This document shows positions 15,401 to 24,293 of a stretch of DNA of 24,383 nt, in pieces. The notes below the pieces were generated by a model that did no database searches, was not told the DNA's origin, and worked only from the letters and a program-made list of their open reading frames with translations. Position 1 is the first letter of the stretch. Each line of letters begins with the position of its first letter. The stretch comes from a virus: positions 1 through 24,383 of the IMG/VR virus record IMGVR_UViG_3300001460_000198, one strand, 5' to 3'. Made by a program: the position numbers and the translations under genes.

Positions 15401-18400
15401 ATAAAAGCTATCCAGCATTAGATATTTTAAGGGATGCTTATTTTGAAAAATATATAACAAATTATAATTTAACAGACTTTATTAGGTTAATAAAATTCTT
15501 TGATAATTCATTATTTAAAATGATAGAAGATTTTACCCCAGCTAGAACAAGTTTATCATCAGGTGTAGTAATAAAACAACATTTATTAGAAAGAAATAGA
15601 CAGAGACCAGCTATAGTAACCTCATCATTTGAACAATTTTCAGGATCAGTAACTAATCTCCCAAAAGATTATTCTACTGGATCTAGTGATTTTCCACAAT
15701 ATGATTTTAGTGGTTCATCTATTTATGTATTTAAAGGAGGGACTGGAGGTTCTTTTGAAAATTATAATGGATTAAAAACATCAATATCTGGTTCCTTAGG
15801 TTTAGGACCAAATAATAGATTTAATTTAACTCAAAGTTGGGAAGAATCATGGGAAACATTTTCGGGTTCAGCTCCAATAGATAGATCAGATCAAAGAGAA
15901 TTTTATAATGGTGAATTTAGTGGTTCTAATATACAAATAGGATTAAATGATTTATGTAGTGCATATTTTAAACCATCAAATACTTTATATAGATTTATCC
16001 CCGTTTTCTTTAGTGTAGATGGTTTAAATCAAACTCAAGAAAGATCTTTATCTGAATTTCTAACCCCTTCATTTCAACCCAAAACGGGATTTGTTTATTT
16101 TTGGAGTGATGGGTCAAATATTAGATATATTAAAATGTCTTTAACAACCTATAATGGTGAAAATATTGCTGATTTTATAAGAAATGTAAGTTGGGTAAGT
16201 TTTTTATTTAATAGTCCAATTAATGCTCAAGGGCAATTTATAGTACCAAATACTGTACAAACATTCTATTTAGAATCAATTGTAATACAACCAGGAAATT
16301 TAGCAGCTGAACAACCTAATGTTGGAACTGCATTAGGTAATACAATTGTAGCAGAATCTTCTACGGTAATTTCATCTAATGATGGTGCATTTGCTAATTT
16401 TAACTTATCAGCAAGTGGAGACTTTCAATGGCATGCTACACAAAATACTGCAAATGATCCAAATCCTGTATTAGATACAGGTATATCATCATCAGTACCA
16501 CAAGGATATTTTCCTTTAACTAGTACTTACCCTACTGAATCATTTTTTAGAGGTTGGGCTAGTTCTAATTTTTACACAAATGGTACTTATAATGCTTATA
16601 ATGGAGTTTTATTTGATCCCTTAGATAATTTCAACACAGGATCACACGAAAAAGATAACACAGATACAACAATTCAAACTGGTATAGACCCTGCTAGTAA
16701 TTTCCCATGGTTTATGAATGCTGGATTAGAAGGAGAAGGTAAAAATTGGTTACAAATACCATCAGAATCCTTTTTAGATTATGCTAATATACCTGGTGCA
16801 TCAGTAGGTCCTACTTCAACTAATAATTACTTTAATTTAGCTTTTACTAGTGCAAGCTCAGTTGAACCTCAGGCAGTTCAAGGAGTAAATTATTATTATA
16901 ATGCTAGTAATAATGCTATTTATATGTCAGGTTCTGAATTTCAGAATGAAAATAAAATCCCTCAACCTTTATTTACTGGTAGTTTAGTATCAAAATTAAT
17001 AGATGTTAATAGTAATTTTACATCATATACTCCATATGGTCAAACAAGTTTAACAATTCCAATTGCCCCAGATAATCAATTATGGACATATACAGGTGAA
17101 GTTTCATCATTTCCAGTATTTAATTCTTTAACAGATCAATTTGTAACAGATGCATGGAGATATAATAGATACATACATAGACCTTTTCAAATATATTATT
17201 TAACAGAAACCGGATCAGGTTTACCAGCATTACCTTATGAACCCTTCTTACCCATGTCTTCATCAGATAGTTATGGAGGAGCAATTGGACTTGCTTTTAT
17301 AGGTCAACCAACCCAATATACACAAATTGCACAAGGAGGATTGCCTGATTTTGAAGACCAATCAATAAGAGGTACAGCTACAATGTTGGGTTCACAAACA
17401 GATGTGGTTTTTGACACAGAATTAACATTTAATAATAGATGGTTTCAAAAATATTTAGTTGATACACCCACTCCTCCACCCAGTGTGGAACCGGTTTCAG
17501 GTAGTTTTCAAGTATATAGAGAGGATAGACAAGTAAGACCATTTATATTTACATCTTATAAAAATACAGTTGGAGTACCTCCAGTAGGTGGGTATGTAGG
17601 ATCAGGTTCATATGTAGAAATATCAAAATCTGATGGTACTCCGTTTGCAAAATTACAGATGTTTCAGTATCAAGCTCCTCAAATCACAACCCAACAATGT
17701 GTTCAGTATTTATTTTATGTACCCCCTACTTTAAGTAATTATCAAATAAGGTTAAGACAATGTACTTCATTAGGTACTGATACCAGTGAGGTAGTAGTTG
17801 TCCAACCAGGAGATTTTCAGACATGGTGTACACCTTCACAAATGGACTTTGATAGTACTACTGATTATTTTCAAAACCAAGATTGGGTAGACGGTGCTTG
17901 GGCATATGAAAACAATATTATACCAGGAGCTATTTATGGTCCTAGAGATTCAGCCATATGGAATAGTTATCTAGCAACTCCAGGTTTTCCAACACCACTT
18001 AACTGTTTTTCAATTGAAGGAGGTGATTCAGGAGGAAGATTAAATACTGGTGGTCAACTTGCAAAAAATGGTATCCCATTCTTTTATGGTACTAATACAT
18101 CTAATCAAGTTGTTTCAAGTGGTGATATAGCTGATATAAATTGGAAAATACCTTATGGGTCAGCTTATGATGGTTTAAATACTTCATCATTATCAAATAC
18201 TGATGGGGACAGACCAAAAGGTAATACTACTACCCCAGCCATAGTTTTCCCAGCTGGTGATTATATATTTACTATGAGTGCCTTTGATACCAATCAATTT
18301 AGTAATGGGTTTACAGAATTTGGATTATATACAACATTTGGAGATTACGCAACTCATAATGTTGCAAATTTTGGAGAGACCAGTGAAGGAGACCCAACTC

Positions 18401-21400
18401 TAGAGTTTAAATATTTAGACACAGCACTAGAAGAGCAAACATTTTCTTTAACCCCTGGTAATTCCATTACTAAAAATGCCAAACTAAATTCAGTTGAAGT
18501 TACAACAGCAGTATTTGACCCTTCACTTGCAGTAACTAGTTCAATAGTTAATAATCAAAGATATATAGCTGGTGCAGAAATATTAGGTTTGTTTGCAACT
18601 AAAGTAGTTGATGCTTATGTAGTATATTCTAGTTCAATGTCTTCTAGTATAGCTGGAAGTTATAGATTTGATGTAGTTCCAAATTTAACAGATATATATG
18701 TAACAGCTTCAGTAGTAGTAAGTTCTTATACAGATGATGATTCTTCATTATATGGTAATGCAGAATATGGTACAGATGAGTATGGTGGTGGTGCTGCTGG
18801 TGGTGGAACTACATGGACAACAGCTTCCTTAAAAATATATACAGGTTCATTTGACAATTTCCCAACAAAAATGCCAGTTGTTGGTGATGGGAATGTTATA
18901 GCTGAAACTAGTTCTCACAGTACAACCCATAATACAGGGGAAAGAATAACTTTAATGTTTGAAATACCAGGTGGAACAGTTAAATTTAATGAAGCATTTA
19001 AAATGGCTTTAGAAGTAGGTAGTGGATCAGATGCATCTTCGGTAGTTCAAAATTCATTAGTTGTTACAGAATATAGTATGAGCTTTTCAAGTTCATTTAA
19101 TCCGAATGAAGACCCATCTATACCAGCAAATTTTGATAATGATTCAAATTTTGCATTAGCTTATGATTGTCAACCTTTATTAAATAATTACTCAAATCAA
19201 AGACAAAGTTCATGGTTATATGATGTTGATTATAATTTTGGAACAGTAATCCCAAGTAACTGGGCAGCAATAATTTCTCAATCAGCATTAAAAGCAGATA
19301 TTCCTGATTCTAATTATACTCAATTTTCATCAATATCACCAAGATATTTAGGAAAACAAGCGGAATCTGAAGAAATAAATATTTGGACTCCAGGTGATTT
19401 TGGTACATTTGGTAAGGTGCCAACTGTAGAAGTATCACGAGGGTATGCAACATATTTTAAAGAAATATATGATCCTTATCCTTTATTAAATAATAAAGTA
19501 CAATATGATTTAGCTTATGTTATTAGTCAAGATGGAGAAATAGTACAACCTAAATTAACAAGTACAGCTTTATATAATATACAAGGAACATTTGATGCTT
19601 TTCCTAATTTAGCAGGAGGGCAAGGAGATGGGGTTGTTTCATTAACTTCTACAGAAGAAAATACTTTATTACAATTACAAGGTTCTACAAGTATATACAA
19701 AATCGCCCAAAGACCTGTACCAGTATTATATACACAACAATCGGGAATATTTCCTAATGTAATACCAGGACCCGTTGGAAATGAAGGTGCTACGACAGCA
19801 TCATTAAGTTTAGTAGGTGCTCAACCTATTGATATCAATATTCAACCAGCTTTTAATAATTATTCTTTACAAGCAACAGATGTTAATATAGGTGCAGTTG
19901 AAACTAATGCAATTACTCAACAAACTTTTGTTGCAAGTCAAAAATCACCTGCCGTTCAAGGTGACCCTGCTTTAACTTCAATTACAAGAAATGTTACATC
20001 ATCTGCAACTTCTGGAGGAGATCAAATAACAGGTACAGGTAAAGATGTTTATGAACTTACAGGTGGAGATAATGTAGAAGGTGTATTATGGATTCCAGTT
20101 ACAGATGGTGATACTGGTTATGCTTCTGAAAATACTGCGGGTAATGGTCAACCAACTTCACAACCATATCATCTTAGATTTTCACTTGGTGTTGATATGA
20201 CCCCTTGTACCTATAGTCTTAGAACAGGAAATAATAATAAAGGTGGTGGATTTTCAACTACAAGCATATGGGGGTTTTTTGCTGCTGGTTTACAGTATGC
20301 TCCAAATGGTACTAATAACTGGACAACTTTTACACCTAGTCAAATTACAAATTTACAAGTAATTTGTGAAAACTTTTATGTAAATTCAGGAGGTGGATCA
20401 GCAAATACTACTAGATTTGATTATAGGGCAATAAGACCAGGCCAAATAGGTTTTGAACAAGGGGGTATTGTTGTTAATTTTAATTCAGATATAATAAGGA
20501 GTGTTGTAATAGGAGCTGGAGGATCAGCAGACCCAGCTAATCAAGGAGGACCTTTATTAAAACAAAGATGGACAATAAAAGGAACACTTACTGATTCAAA
20601 TGCTATAAAACAAGGATATAAATTTAGAGTAAGAGCTCAAGGAGATCTTTATAACTCAAATGCTTCTCAAGCAGCAGTTTTTGATAAACCTAAATTTTTC
20701 CCATCTACTCAAGATGGTTCATCTGTATACAATTTAGAATTAATTGGTTTATTATCAAATCCTATAGAGGATCCAATTGCCCCATTTTGGAAATTTTCTG
20801 GAAGTGGAGCTGGTTTAAGTACAAATACTTTAGTATGTACATCAGCGGCATTAAATAAATCTTATAATAGAGATTTTGTACAAAAAGATATTACTTATAC
20901 AGCTAGTGTAAATAAAAATTTCCCTGGTGGGTTAGAACCATTTTTTACAACTATACCAACAGTAAAACAACCATGGGTATTAGAACAAGGGGATGAAATT
21001 AGATTTACAAATGATGAAGAGTATTCATATACAATAACTCAAATTGTAGCACCAGATGCAAACTCAGATTCTAATACTTATGTAAATGCTACTGGTGATT
21101 TTAGTACTGGTGGTACACCTTCGTTAATAATTAGATTAGATGGAGATGTTCCTCCTGCATTTAATAATAGAGTTACTCAATCATTTGGAGACACAGAAAA
21201 TCCACTTATAGGTAGAGCTTTAGATCCATTGTATACAGCTTCTAGATTTGATGGGGATGATGAATCTGGAATTTTAGAACAGGCTTATAGAGAGGTTAAA
21301 GTTACTTCTGATCGTATATCAAGAAACTTAGATTTCTTTACAATAAGAAGATACGAATCAGATGCTGGAGTTATAATTACAAACCAGGAAATGCCTTATA

Positions 21401-21522
21401 ATAATCCACCTACTACAGCTTCATCAGCAGGATTTTTATTTCCAACATATCCTACAGAACCTCTGAAGGTTTCTCCGGATGAGTTACTAACAACACTTAG
21501 AAATAACAAACTAATTGAATAA
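12448..21522 (+). CDS. Giant 3024-residue baseplate/tail protein with gpI/gp7-like module
   Basis: One uninterrupted frame codes 3024 residues, over a third of the window. Around 548-590 is YKRIYHNIPYLLKTKGTVAG, then LRALITSYGIPDTILRIDEFGG, the 'LLKTKGT' pattern of P2 gpI/T4 gp7-type wedge proteins. A LamG/concanavalin-like sandwich follows (about 632-828, with SFQEIRYYGEQIS). Other recognisable blocks are FFDNSLFKMIEDFTPARTSL (about 1017), DQREFYNGEFSGS (about 1148), SALKADIPDSNYT with PRYLG (about 2275-2300) and a C-terminal RRYESDAGVI (about 2965). I recall these blocks from other phage tail proteins. The rest is Ser/Thr/Asn-rich beta sequence. It probably links the wedge to host-binding parts. 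Position after gp6 supports the wedge reading; exact domain borders are estimates. Confidence 0.75.
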   Translation: MEENNIIISAVNPETFEFQDYSTSDQSLIAENILDTVFSGSTDYIEAYVYDENQNQISSQVPFTNYSVTDGDVVLTPSNDLERLGFNVGSYFITYDFFRPRLGSTLNSQYYISEISSDRTEIRLDSTIISNELLISSSLEFIEYRDTAEYFVDFLLNFNNNQQIIANNLELSLEDEDNPTILIKLYDPLPGQFNEKSLCSVVESISTPQAYNVNFPPLEFNADDFTYILGPNYSLDVKNQSGTPGMDQSYSTLVSSDLTSSFNQVDSLLNRKEIEISINYEDYNDFIYFSSAQTRLQNFYYKVGLIQSASLQLGQITSSTTGSLIYSSSQANLSSVISTTIKNFDGYEYFLYFDSGSKYSYPKSNSEPPYTLYPTGSTETLNWLGSQDGTSAYYGGQTLSASNYDETNQNALYYAIPEYLRSDVQNQKYELFVDMVGQHYDNIWLYTKNLTTKFDADNRLDYGIAKDMVADAIRDFGVKLYSNNFNTDDLYTAFLGLTPSGSSFPFPFMTGSVVDSLGKLDVPSGYEYVDSMISASDDIIPLDDVNKRLYKRIYHNIPYLLKTKGTVAGLRALITSYGIPDTILRIDEFGGKDRNNSQDWDLKQDFYNLALNTTSSAFTSSFNLNTDFQDDSKHIPETIQFRFKTNGIPSGSSNPVSQSFFYTDSFNGSTTNVALGLEYNEGLLTKGTYSGSVESSYKHYGTLKFYPNANVNPTNFCSLYLPFWDGGWWSVQLNYNDANASFTLFAANKHSDNLLFTGSDTKSATVARYKESTEIYWLPQSGLNIIGKNYEPFSGSFQEIRYYGEQISESMFFDYTMNPYSFEGNGINGAPDQLAFRLPLGTMIKTGSDWENYQNYSSSIHPKITGSWVTTSSFFGQSTASFENTPTWLNNTEDIYLDQTPSGMRNRVTEKIQVEELVLPEGDTLSGYRSIQQSSYSSGSMTPNINYLEVAFSPQNQINNDIIGQLGYFNIGEYIGDPRLISSSDKSYPALDILRDAYFEKYITNYNLTDFIRLIKFFDNSLFKMIEDFTPARTSLSSGVVIKQHLLERNRQRPAIVTSSFEQFSGSVTNLPKDYSTGSSDFPQYDFSGSSIYVFKGGTGGSFENYNGLKTSISGSLGLGPNNRFNLTQSWEESWETFSGSAPIDRSDQREFYNGEFSGSNIQIGLNDLCSAYFKPSNTLYRFIPVFFSVDGLNQTQERSLSEFLTPSFQPKTGFVYFWSDGSNIRYIKMSLTTYNGENIADFIRNVSWVSFLFNSPINAQGQFIVPNTVQTFYLESIVIQPGNLAAEQPNVGTALGNTIVAESSTVISSNDGAFANFNLSASGDFQWHATQNTANDPNPVLDTGISSSVPQGYFPLTSTYPTESFFRGWASSNFYTNGTYNAYNGVLFDPLDNFNTGSHEKDNTDTTIQTGIDPASNFPWFMNAGLEGEGKNWLQIPSESFLDYANIPGASVGPTSTNNYFNLAFTSASSVEPQAVQGVNYYYNASNNAIYMSGSEFQNENKIPQPLFTGSLVSKLIDVNSNFTSYTPYGQTSLTIPIAPDNQLWTYTGEVSSFPVFNSLTDQFVTDAWRYNRYIHRPFQIYYLTETGSGLPALPYEPFLPMSSSDSYGGAIGLAFIGQPTQYTQIAQGGLPDFEDQSIRGTATMLGSQTDVVFDTELTFNNRWFQKYLVDTPTPPPSVEPVSGSFQVYREDRQVRPFIFTSYKNTVGVPPVGGYVGSGSYVEISKSDGTPFAKLQMFQYQAPQITTQQCVQYLFYVPPTLSNYQIRLRQCTSLGTDTSEVVVVQPGDFQTWCTPSQMDFDSTTDYFQNQDWVDGAWAYENNIIPGAIYGPRDSAIWNSYLATPGFPTPLNCFSIEGGDSGGRLNTGGQLAKNGIPFFYGTNTSNQVVSSGDIADINWKIPYGSAYDGLNTSSLSNTDGDRPKGNTTTPAIVFPAGDYIFTMSAFDTNQFSNGFTEFGLYTTFGDYATHNVANFGETSEGDPTLEFKYLDTALEEQTFSLTPGNSITKNAKLNSVEVTTAVFDPSLAVTSSIVNNQRYIAGAEILGLFATKVVDAYVVYSSSMSSSIAGSYRFDVVPNLTDIYVTASVVVSSYTDDDSSLYGNAEYGTDEYGGGAAGGGTTWTTASLKIYTGSFDNFPTKMPVVGDGNVIAETSSHSTTHNTGERITLMFEIPGGTVKFNEAFKMALEVGSGSDASSVVQNSLVVTEYSMSFSSSFNPNEDPSIPANFDNDSNFALAYDCQPLLNNYSNQRQSSWLYDVDYNFGTVIPSNWAAIISQSALKADIPDSNYTQFSSISPRYLGKQAESEEINIWTPGDFGTFGKVPTVEVSRGYATYFKEIYDPYPLLNNKVQYDLAYVISQDGEIVQPKLTSTALYNIQGTFDAFPNLAGGQGDGVVSLTSTEENTLLQLQGSTSIYKIAQRPVPVLYTQQSGIFPNVIPGPVGNEGATTASLSLVGAQPIDINIQPAFNNYSLQATDVNIGAVETNAITQQTFVASQKSPAVQGDPALTSITRNVTSSATSGGDQITGTGKDVYELTGGDNVEGVLWIPVTDGDTGYASENTAGNGQPTSQPYHLRFSLGVDMTPCTYSLRTGNNNKGGGFSTTSIWGFFAAGLQYAPNGTNNWTTFTPSQITNLQVICENFYVNSGGGSANTTRFDYRAIRPGQIGFEQGGIVVNFNSDIIRSVVIGAGGSADPANQGGPLLKQRWTIKGTLTDSNAIKQGYKFRVRAQGDLYNSNASQAAVFDKPKFFPSTQDGSSVYNLELIGLLSNPIEDPIAPFWKFSGSGAGLSTNTLVCTSAALNKSYNRDFVQKDITYTASVNKNFPGGLEPFFTTIPTVKQPWVLEQGDEIRFTNDEEYSYTITQIVAPDANSDSNTYVNATGDFSTGGTPSLIIRLDGDVPPAFNNRVTQSFGDTENPLIGRALDPLYTASRFDGDDESGILEQAYREVKVTSDRISRNLDFFTIRRYESDAGVIITNQEMPYNNPPTTASSAGFLFPTYPTEPLKVSPDELLTTLRNNKLIE

Positions 21523-21536
21523 AATAATAATTTAAC

Positions 21537-21546
21537 ATATTTATAA
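21537..21546 (+). promoter_or_regulatory. ATATTTATAA element, upstream copy
   Basis: First of two close copies in the 55-base gap after the giant gene. It ends 31 nt before the ATG at 21578. The second copy lies 19 bases further on. Having two may mean a strong or double start for the abundant structural proteins downstream. Confidence 0.4.
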
Positions 21547-21555
21547 CATATAACA

Positions 21556-21565
21556 ATATTTATAT
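21556..21565 (+). promoter_or_regulatory. ATATTTATAT element, downstream copy
   Basis: This copy differs only in the last base and ends 12 nt before the ATG at 21578, the same spacing as at the nuclease and spike blocks. AAAAAACACAAA lies between, with no Shine-Dalgarno. Confidence 0.45.
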
Positions 21566-21577
21566 AAAAAACACAAA

Positions 21578-22243
21578 ATGGGATACTTAAATAACGCAGT
21601 AATAACAGTTGATGCTATTTTAACTACTAAAGGTAGAGAATCATTAGCATCCAATGATGGTTCATTTCAAATCACCCAATTTGCATTAGCCGATGATGAA
21701 ATAGATTATACATTATATAATCCATCCCACCCCTCTGGTTCTGCATATTATGGTGAAGCAATTGTAAATCAACCATTATTAGAGGCCTTTCCTTTAGAAA
21801 GCCAAATAATGAAATATAAACTTGCAACATTACCTAGAGGTACAGCAAAAATGCCAATTTTAAATCTTGGATATGCTGCAATTACACTTCAACAAGGTGC
21901 ACAGTTAGCAATTACACCTCAAACTTTAAATTACTTAGGTAATGACCAAACATTTGAAACAAGCGGATATTCAGCAACAATTGCCGATATAAGAACTTTA
22001 TCAAATTTTGAAGGATTAGGAATTCAAACAACATCCGCAACAACTTCAAATGCAACTGCAACAACAACAATTGGAACTAATGTATCTTCAACAGTAACAG
22101 GAACTCAAATTAATTTAAGAGCTACTACTATTAATACATTATTTGGAACAAATTCAACTTTAACTACTACTTTAACAGTAACAGGTTTAGATAGTGGAGC
22201 AAGGTTAACAGTACCTGTAACAATAACTAAATCAACTACTTAA
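21578..22243 (+). CDS. Virion structural protein, conserved N-terminus and Thr-rich Ig-like end
   Basis: The 221-residue product begins with a motif that I recognise as recurring in phage structural proteins (AILTTKGRESLASNDGSF, then ITQFALADDEIDYTLYNP and HPSGSAYYGEAI, about residues 12-65). From about 150 the sequence is dominated by Thr, Ser and Ala, ending in a beta-sandwich-like TTTLTVTGLDSGARLTVPVT. The latter may be an Ig-like domain used for surface binding. It opens a new block after two promoter-like elements. Location after the giant baseplate protein suggests a tail or fibre part. The exact role is unknown. Confidence 0.65.
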   Translation: MGYLNNAVITVDAILTTKGRESLASNDGSFQITQFALADDEIDYTLYNPSHPSGSAYYGEAIVNQPLLEAFPLESQIMKYKLATLPRGTAKMPILNLGYAAITLQQGAQLAITPQTLNYLGNDQTFETSGYSATIADIRTLSNFEGLGIQTTSATTSNATATTTIGTNVSSTVTGTQINLRATTINTLFGTNSTLTTTLTVTGLDSGARLTVPVTITKSTT

Positions 22244-22254
22244 AAACTAAATAA

Positions 22255-23310
22255 ATGAGCTTTAAACAATTAGACCCAGAAGATTTTGTAGTAAGTGCTG
22301 ATGCTGTTTCATCAACAGTTTGGACTGGTAATGCACCAACCTTAACAACATTTTTTACATCTTCAACTCAGGAAGCGGAAGCATCAGGAGAATATTATTT
22401 AAATGTATTAAATACAGCATCTGGAGAAGCAAATTCTGAAATTCAATTTGCTATAGCATATGCAGATAATACAGGTGGAGGAGCTGCGGCTTATAATTAC
22501 TCTGTAAATTCATATTCTCCATCAACTACTATATATGGTTCTTATAGAACATTAGTATTAGAAGATGAAAATGCTACATTTAAATTTGGGGAATATGATG
22601 CAGCATATTTTTATGCTATTAGTGTTGAAAGAGCAAGATATAGAGAAACACTATTCCCAGGTTCTATGAACCTACAACTATCAAGTAGTGTAGATACAAT
22701 TACAAAAGCCTTAGAATTAACAGATAATTCTCAAGATGTTACTATACCTACTTATTATGGTACAATGAGAGCATATCAAGTTGTTAGTGGATCAAATGGA
22801 TCTGCGTATAATTTTAGTTCAGGAGGTACAGGATATACATCAACAGTTGGTTCATATGGTTTATTTTTACCAGATATTGGAACAATATTATTAAATGGAG
22901 CAGCTTTAGATTTAGATTCAGTTCAAGGTATTAATTTATCTACAGATAGAACAGAAAATATTGACGCAAATAATGCTCAAAAATTATTTATTCATATGTC
23001 GGGAAGCACAACAGATGCAGAAGCAATTGGTTCACAGTTTGCATTAAATTGTCAAGAAACAATTACATCTGATTTTGTTTTTGTAAGAGCAAGAAGTTCA
23101 GAATTTAATTATTCTGAAAACCCATCATTTATATCGGGTTCAACAGGTGAAGTAATTTACCCATATTTTATAAATAATCCTAATGTATTCCCAACAACAG
23201 TTGGTTTGTATAATAATAGTAATGATTTACTTGCAGTAGCAAAATTATCAAAACCAATTTTAAAAGATTTTACAAAAGAAGCTCTAATAAGAGTTAAACT
23301 AGATTTCTAA
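22255..23310 (+). CDS. Structural protein, first of a paralogous pair
   Basis: The 351-residue protein begins MSFKQLDPEDFVVSADAV and ends with SSEFNYSENPSFISGSTG, then FPTTVGLYNNSNDLLAVAKL and KEALIRVKLDF. The next gene shares both ends, so the two arose by duplication and diverged in the middle. The middle here has SYGLFLPDIGTILLNGAAL, a beta-rich stretch seen in tail-fibre-like proteins. There are no signal peptide or membrane segments. The C-terminal pattern recurs in structural proteins of aquatic phages as I recall them, but I cannot name it. The gap to the preceding gene is eleven A-rich bases. A virion role is inferred from context. Confidence 0.65.
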   Translation: MSFKQLDPEDFVVSADAVSSTVWTGNAPTLTTFFTSSTQEAEASGEYYLNVLNTASGEANSEIQFAIAYADNTGGGAAAYNYSVNSYSPSTTIYGSYRTLVLEDENATFKFGEYDAAYFYAISVERARYRETLFPGSMNLQLSSSVDTITKALELTDNSQDVTIPTYYGTMRAYQVVSGSNGSAYNFSSGGTGYTSTVGSYGLFLPDIGTILLNGAALDLDSVQGINLSTDRTENIDANNAQKLFIHMSGSTTDAEAIGSQFALNCQETITSDFVFVRARSSEFNYSENPSFISGSTGEVIYPYFINNPNVFPTTVGLYNNSNDLLAVAKLSKPILKDFTKEALIRVKLDF

Positions 23311-23315
23311 AATGA

Positions 23316-24293
23316 ATGGCGGCTTTCAAACAATTCAATTCACAGGATATAATTGTATCGCCATTAGAAGTAAATAAATCATTTACTTTTAAAGGTGATG
23401 GCGAGCTTTCTGCTTCTAATGCTGATGTTAATAGATTTTTAGGAAAAAATTTAAATTTTACAGCTTCAAATAATATAGCTACAGGATTTAATTCAGGTAG
23501 TTTAATTGTATCTCAATCTTCAATTTACAATTCAGTAAAAGAATTATATTATTCTAATTATTTAACTTCAAGTTTTGGTGATGATGCTGTAACTGCTAGT
23601 GTATTACTTGGATCTGAACCCTCTGGGGACGTATTTGTTGGTCCACTTGGATCTAACGGAAGATACGTAAATTATTTGCAATCTACATTAACACAATCTC
23701 GTTATTTCCCAACAAATTCAGGTGCTCAAATTTTAGTTATTTCTGTACCTTCTAAATTATATGGAGATTATATCCAACCAGAATCATTTGTATTAGAAAT
23801 TAATGTAGATGAAGGAGGTGGAGCTGTTGAAAAAAATGTTGGGCCAATTACAGATGATGGGGAAGGTAATTTAATATCTGCTAGTGTTAATGTAGGACAA
23901 ATTTTTTATCCTCATGGTATTGCTGTTTTAACACAGCAACTGTATACGGATTCATCCTTAGATCTAGAAAATTTATATGAAGGAAATAATATTACTGCCT
24001 CATTTTCAAGTTCTTATACAATTTATGAAACTCAATACAAATGTACAATAAATGAGAGTGAATTTAATTTTTCACAAAATCCTAGTATTATATCAGGTAG
24101 TGTAGAAAATAATATTATTACCTCAAGTGGAATACCTTACGATTTTGCAACTGGTTCATACTTTAGTCCTTATGTAACTACTGTTGGTATGTATAATGAT
24201 GATCATGAATTGTTAGCAGTAGGTAAATTAGCACAACCTTTACCTACATCACAAACTACTGATACAACAATTTTAGTAAATATAGATAGATAA
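23316..24293 (+). CDS. Structural protein, second of a paralogous pair
   Basis: The 325-residue product matches the previous protein at the start (FKQFNSQDIIVS against FKQLDPEDFVVS). It also matches near the end (ESEFNFSQNPSIISGS against SSEFNYSENPSFISGS, and VTTVGMYNDDHELLAVGKLA against PTTVGLYNNSNDLLAVAKLS). The middle differs and contains YFPTNSGAQILVISVPSKLY. Two overlapping ATGs lie at 23312 and 23316. The second is chosen because only it gives the frame that aligns with its paralogue. Its stop overlaps the following start by one base. A paired tail or baseplate component is likely. Confidence 0.65.
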   Translation: MAAFKQFNSQDIIVSPLEVNKSFTFKGDGELSASNADVNRFLGKNLNFTASNNIATGFNSGSLIVSQSSIYNSVKELYYSNYLTSSFGDDAVTASVLLGSEPSGDVFVGPLGSNGRYVNYLQSTLTQSRYFPTNSGAQILVISVPSKLYGDYIQPESFVLEINVDEGGGAVEKNVGPITDDGEGNLISASVNVGQIFYPHGIAVLTQQLYTDSSLDLENLYEGNNITASFSSSYTIYETQYKCTINESEFNFSQNPSIISGSVENNIITSSGIPYDFATGSYFSPYVTTVGMYNDDHELLAVGKLAQPLPTSQTTDTTILVNIDR

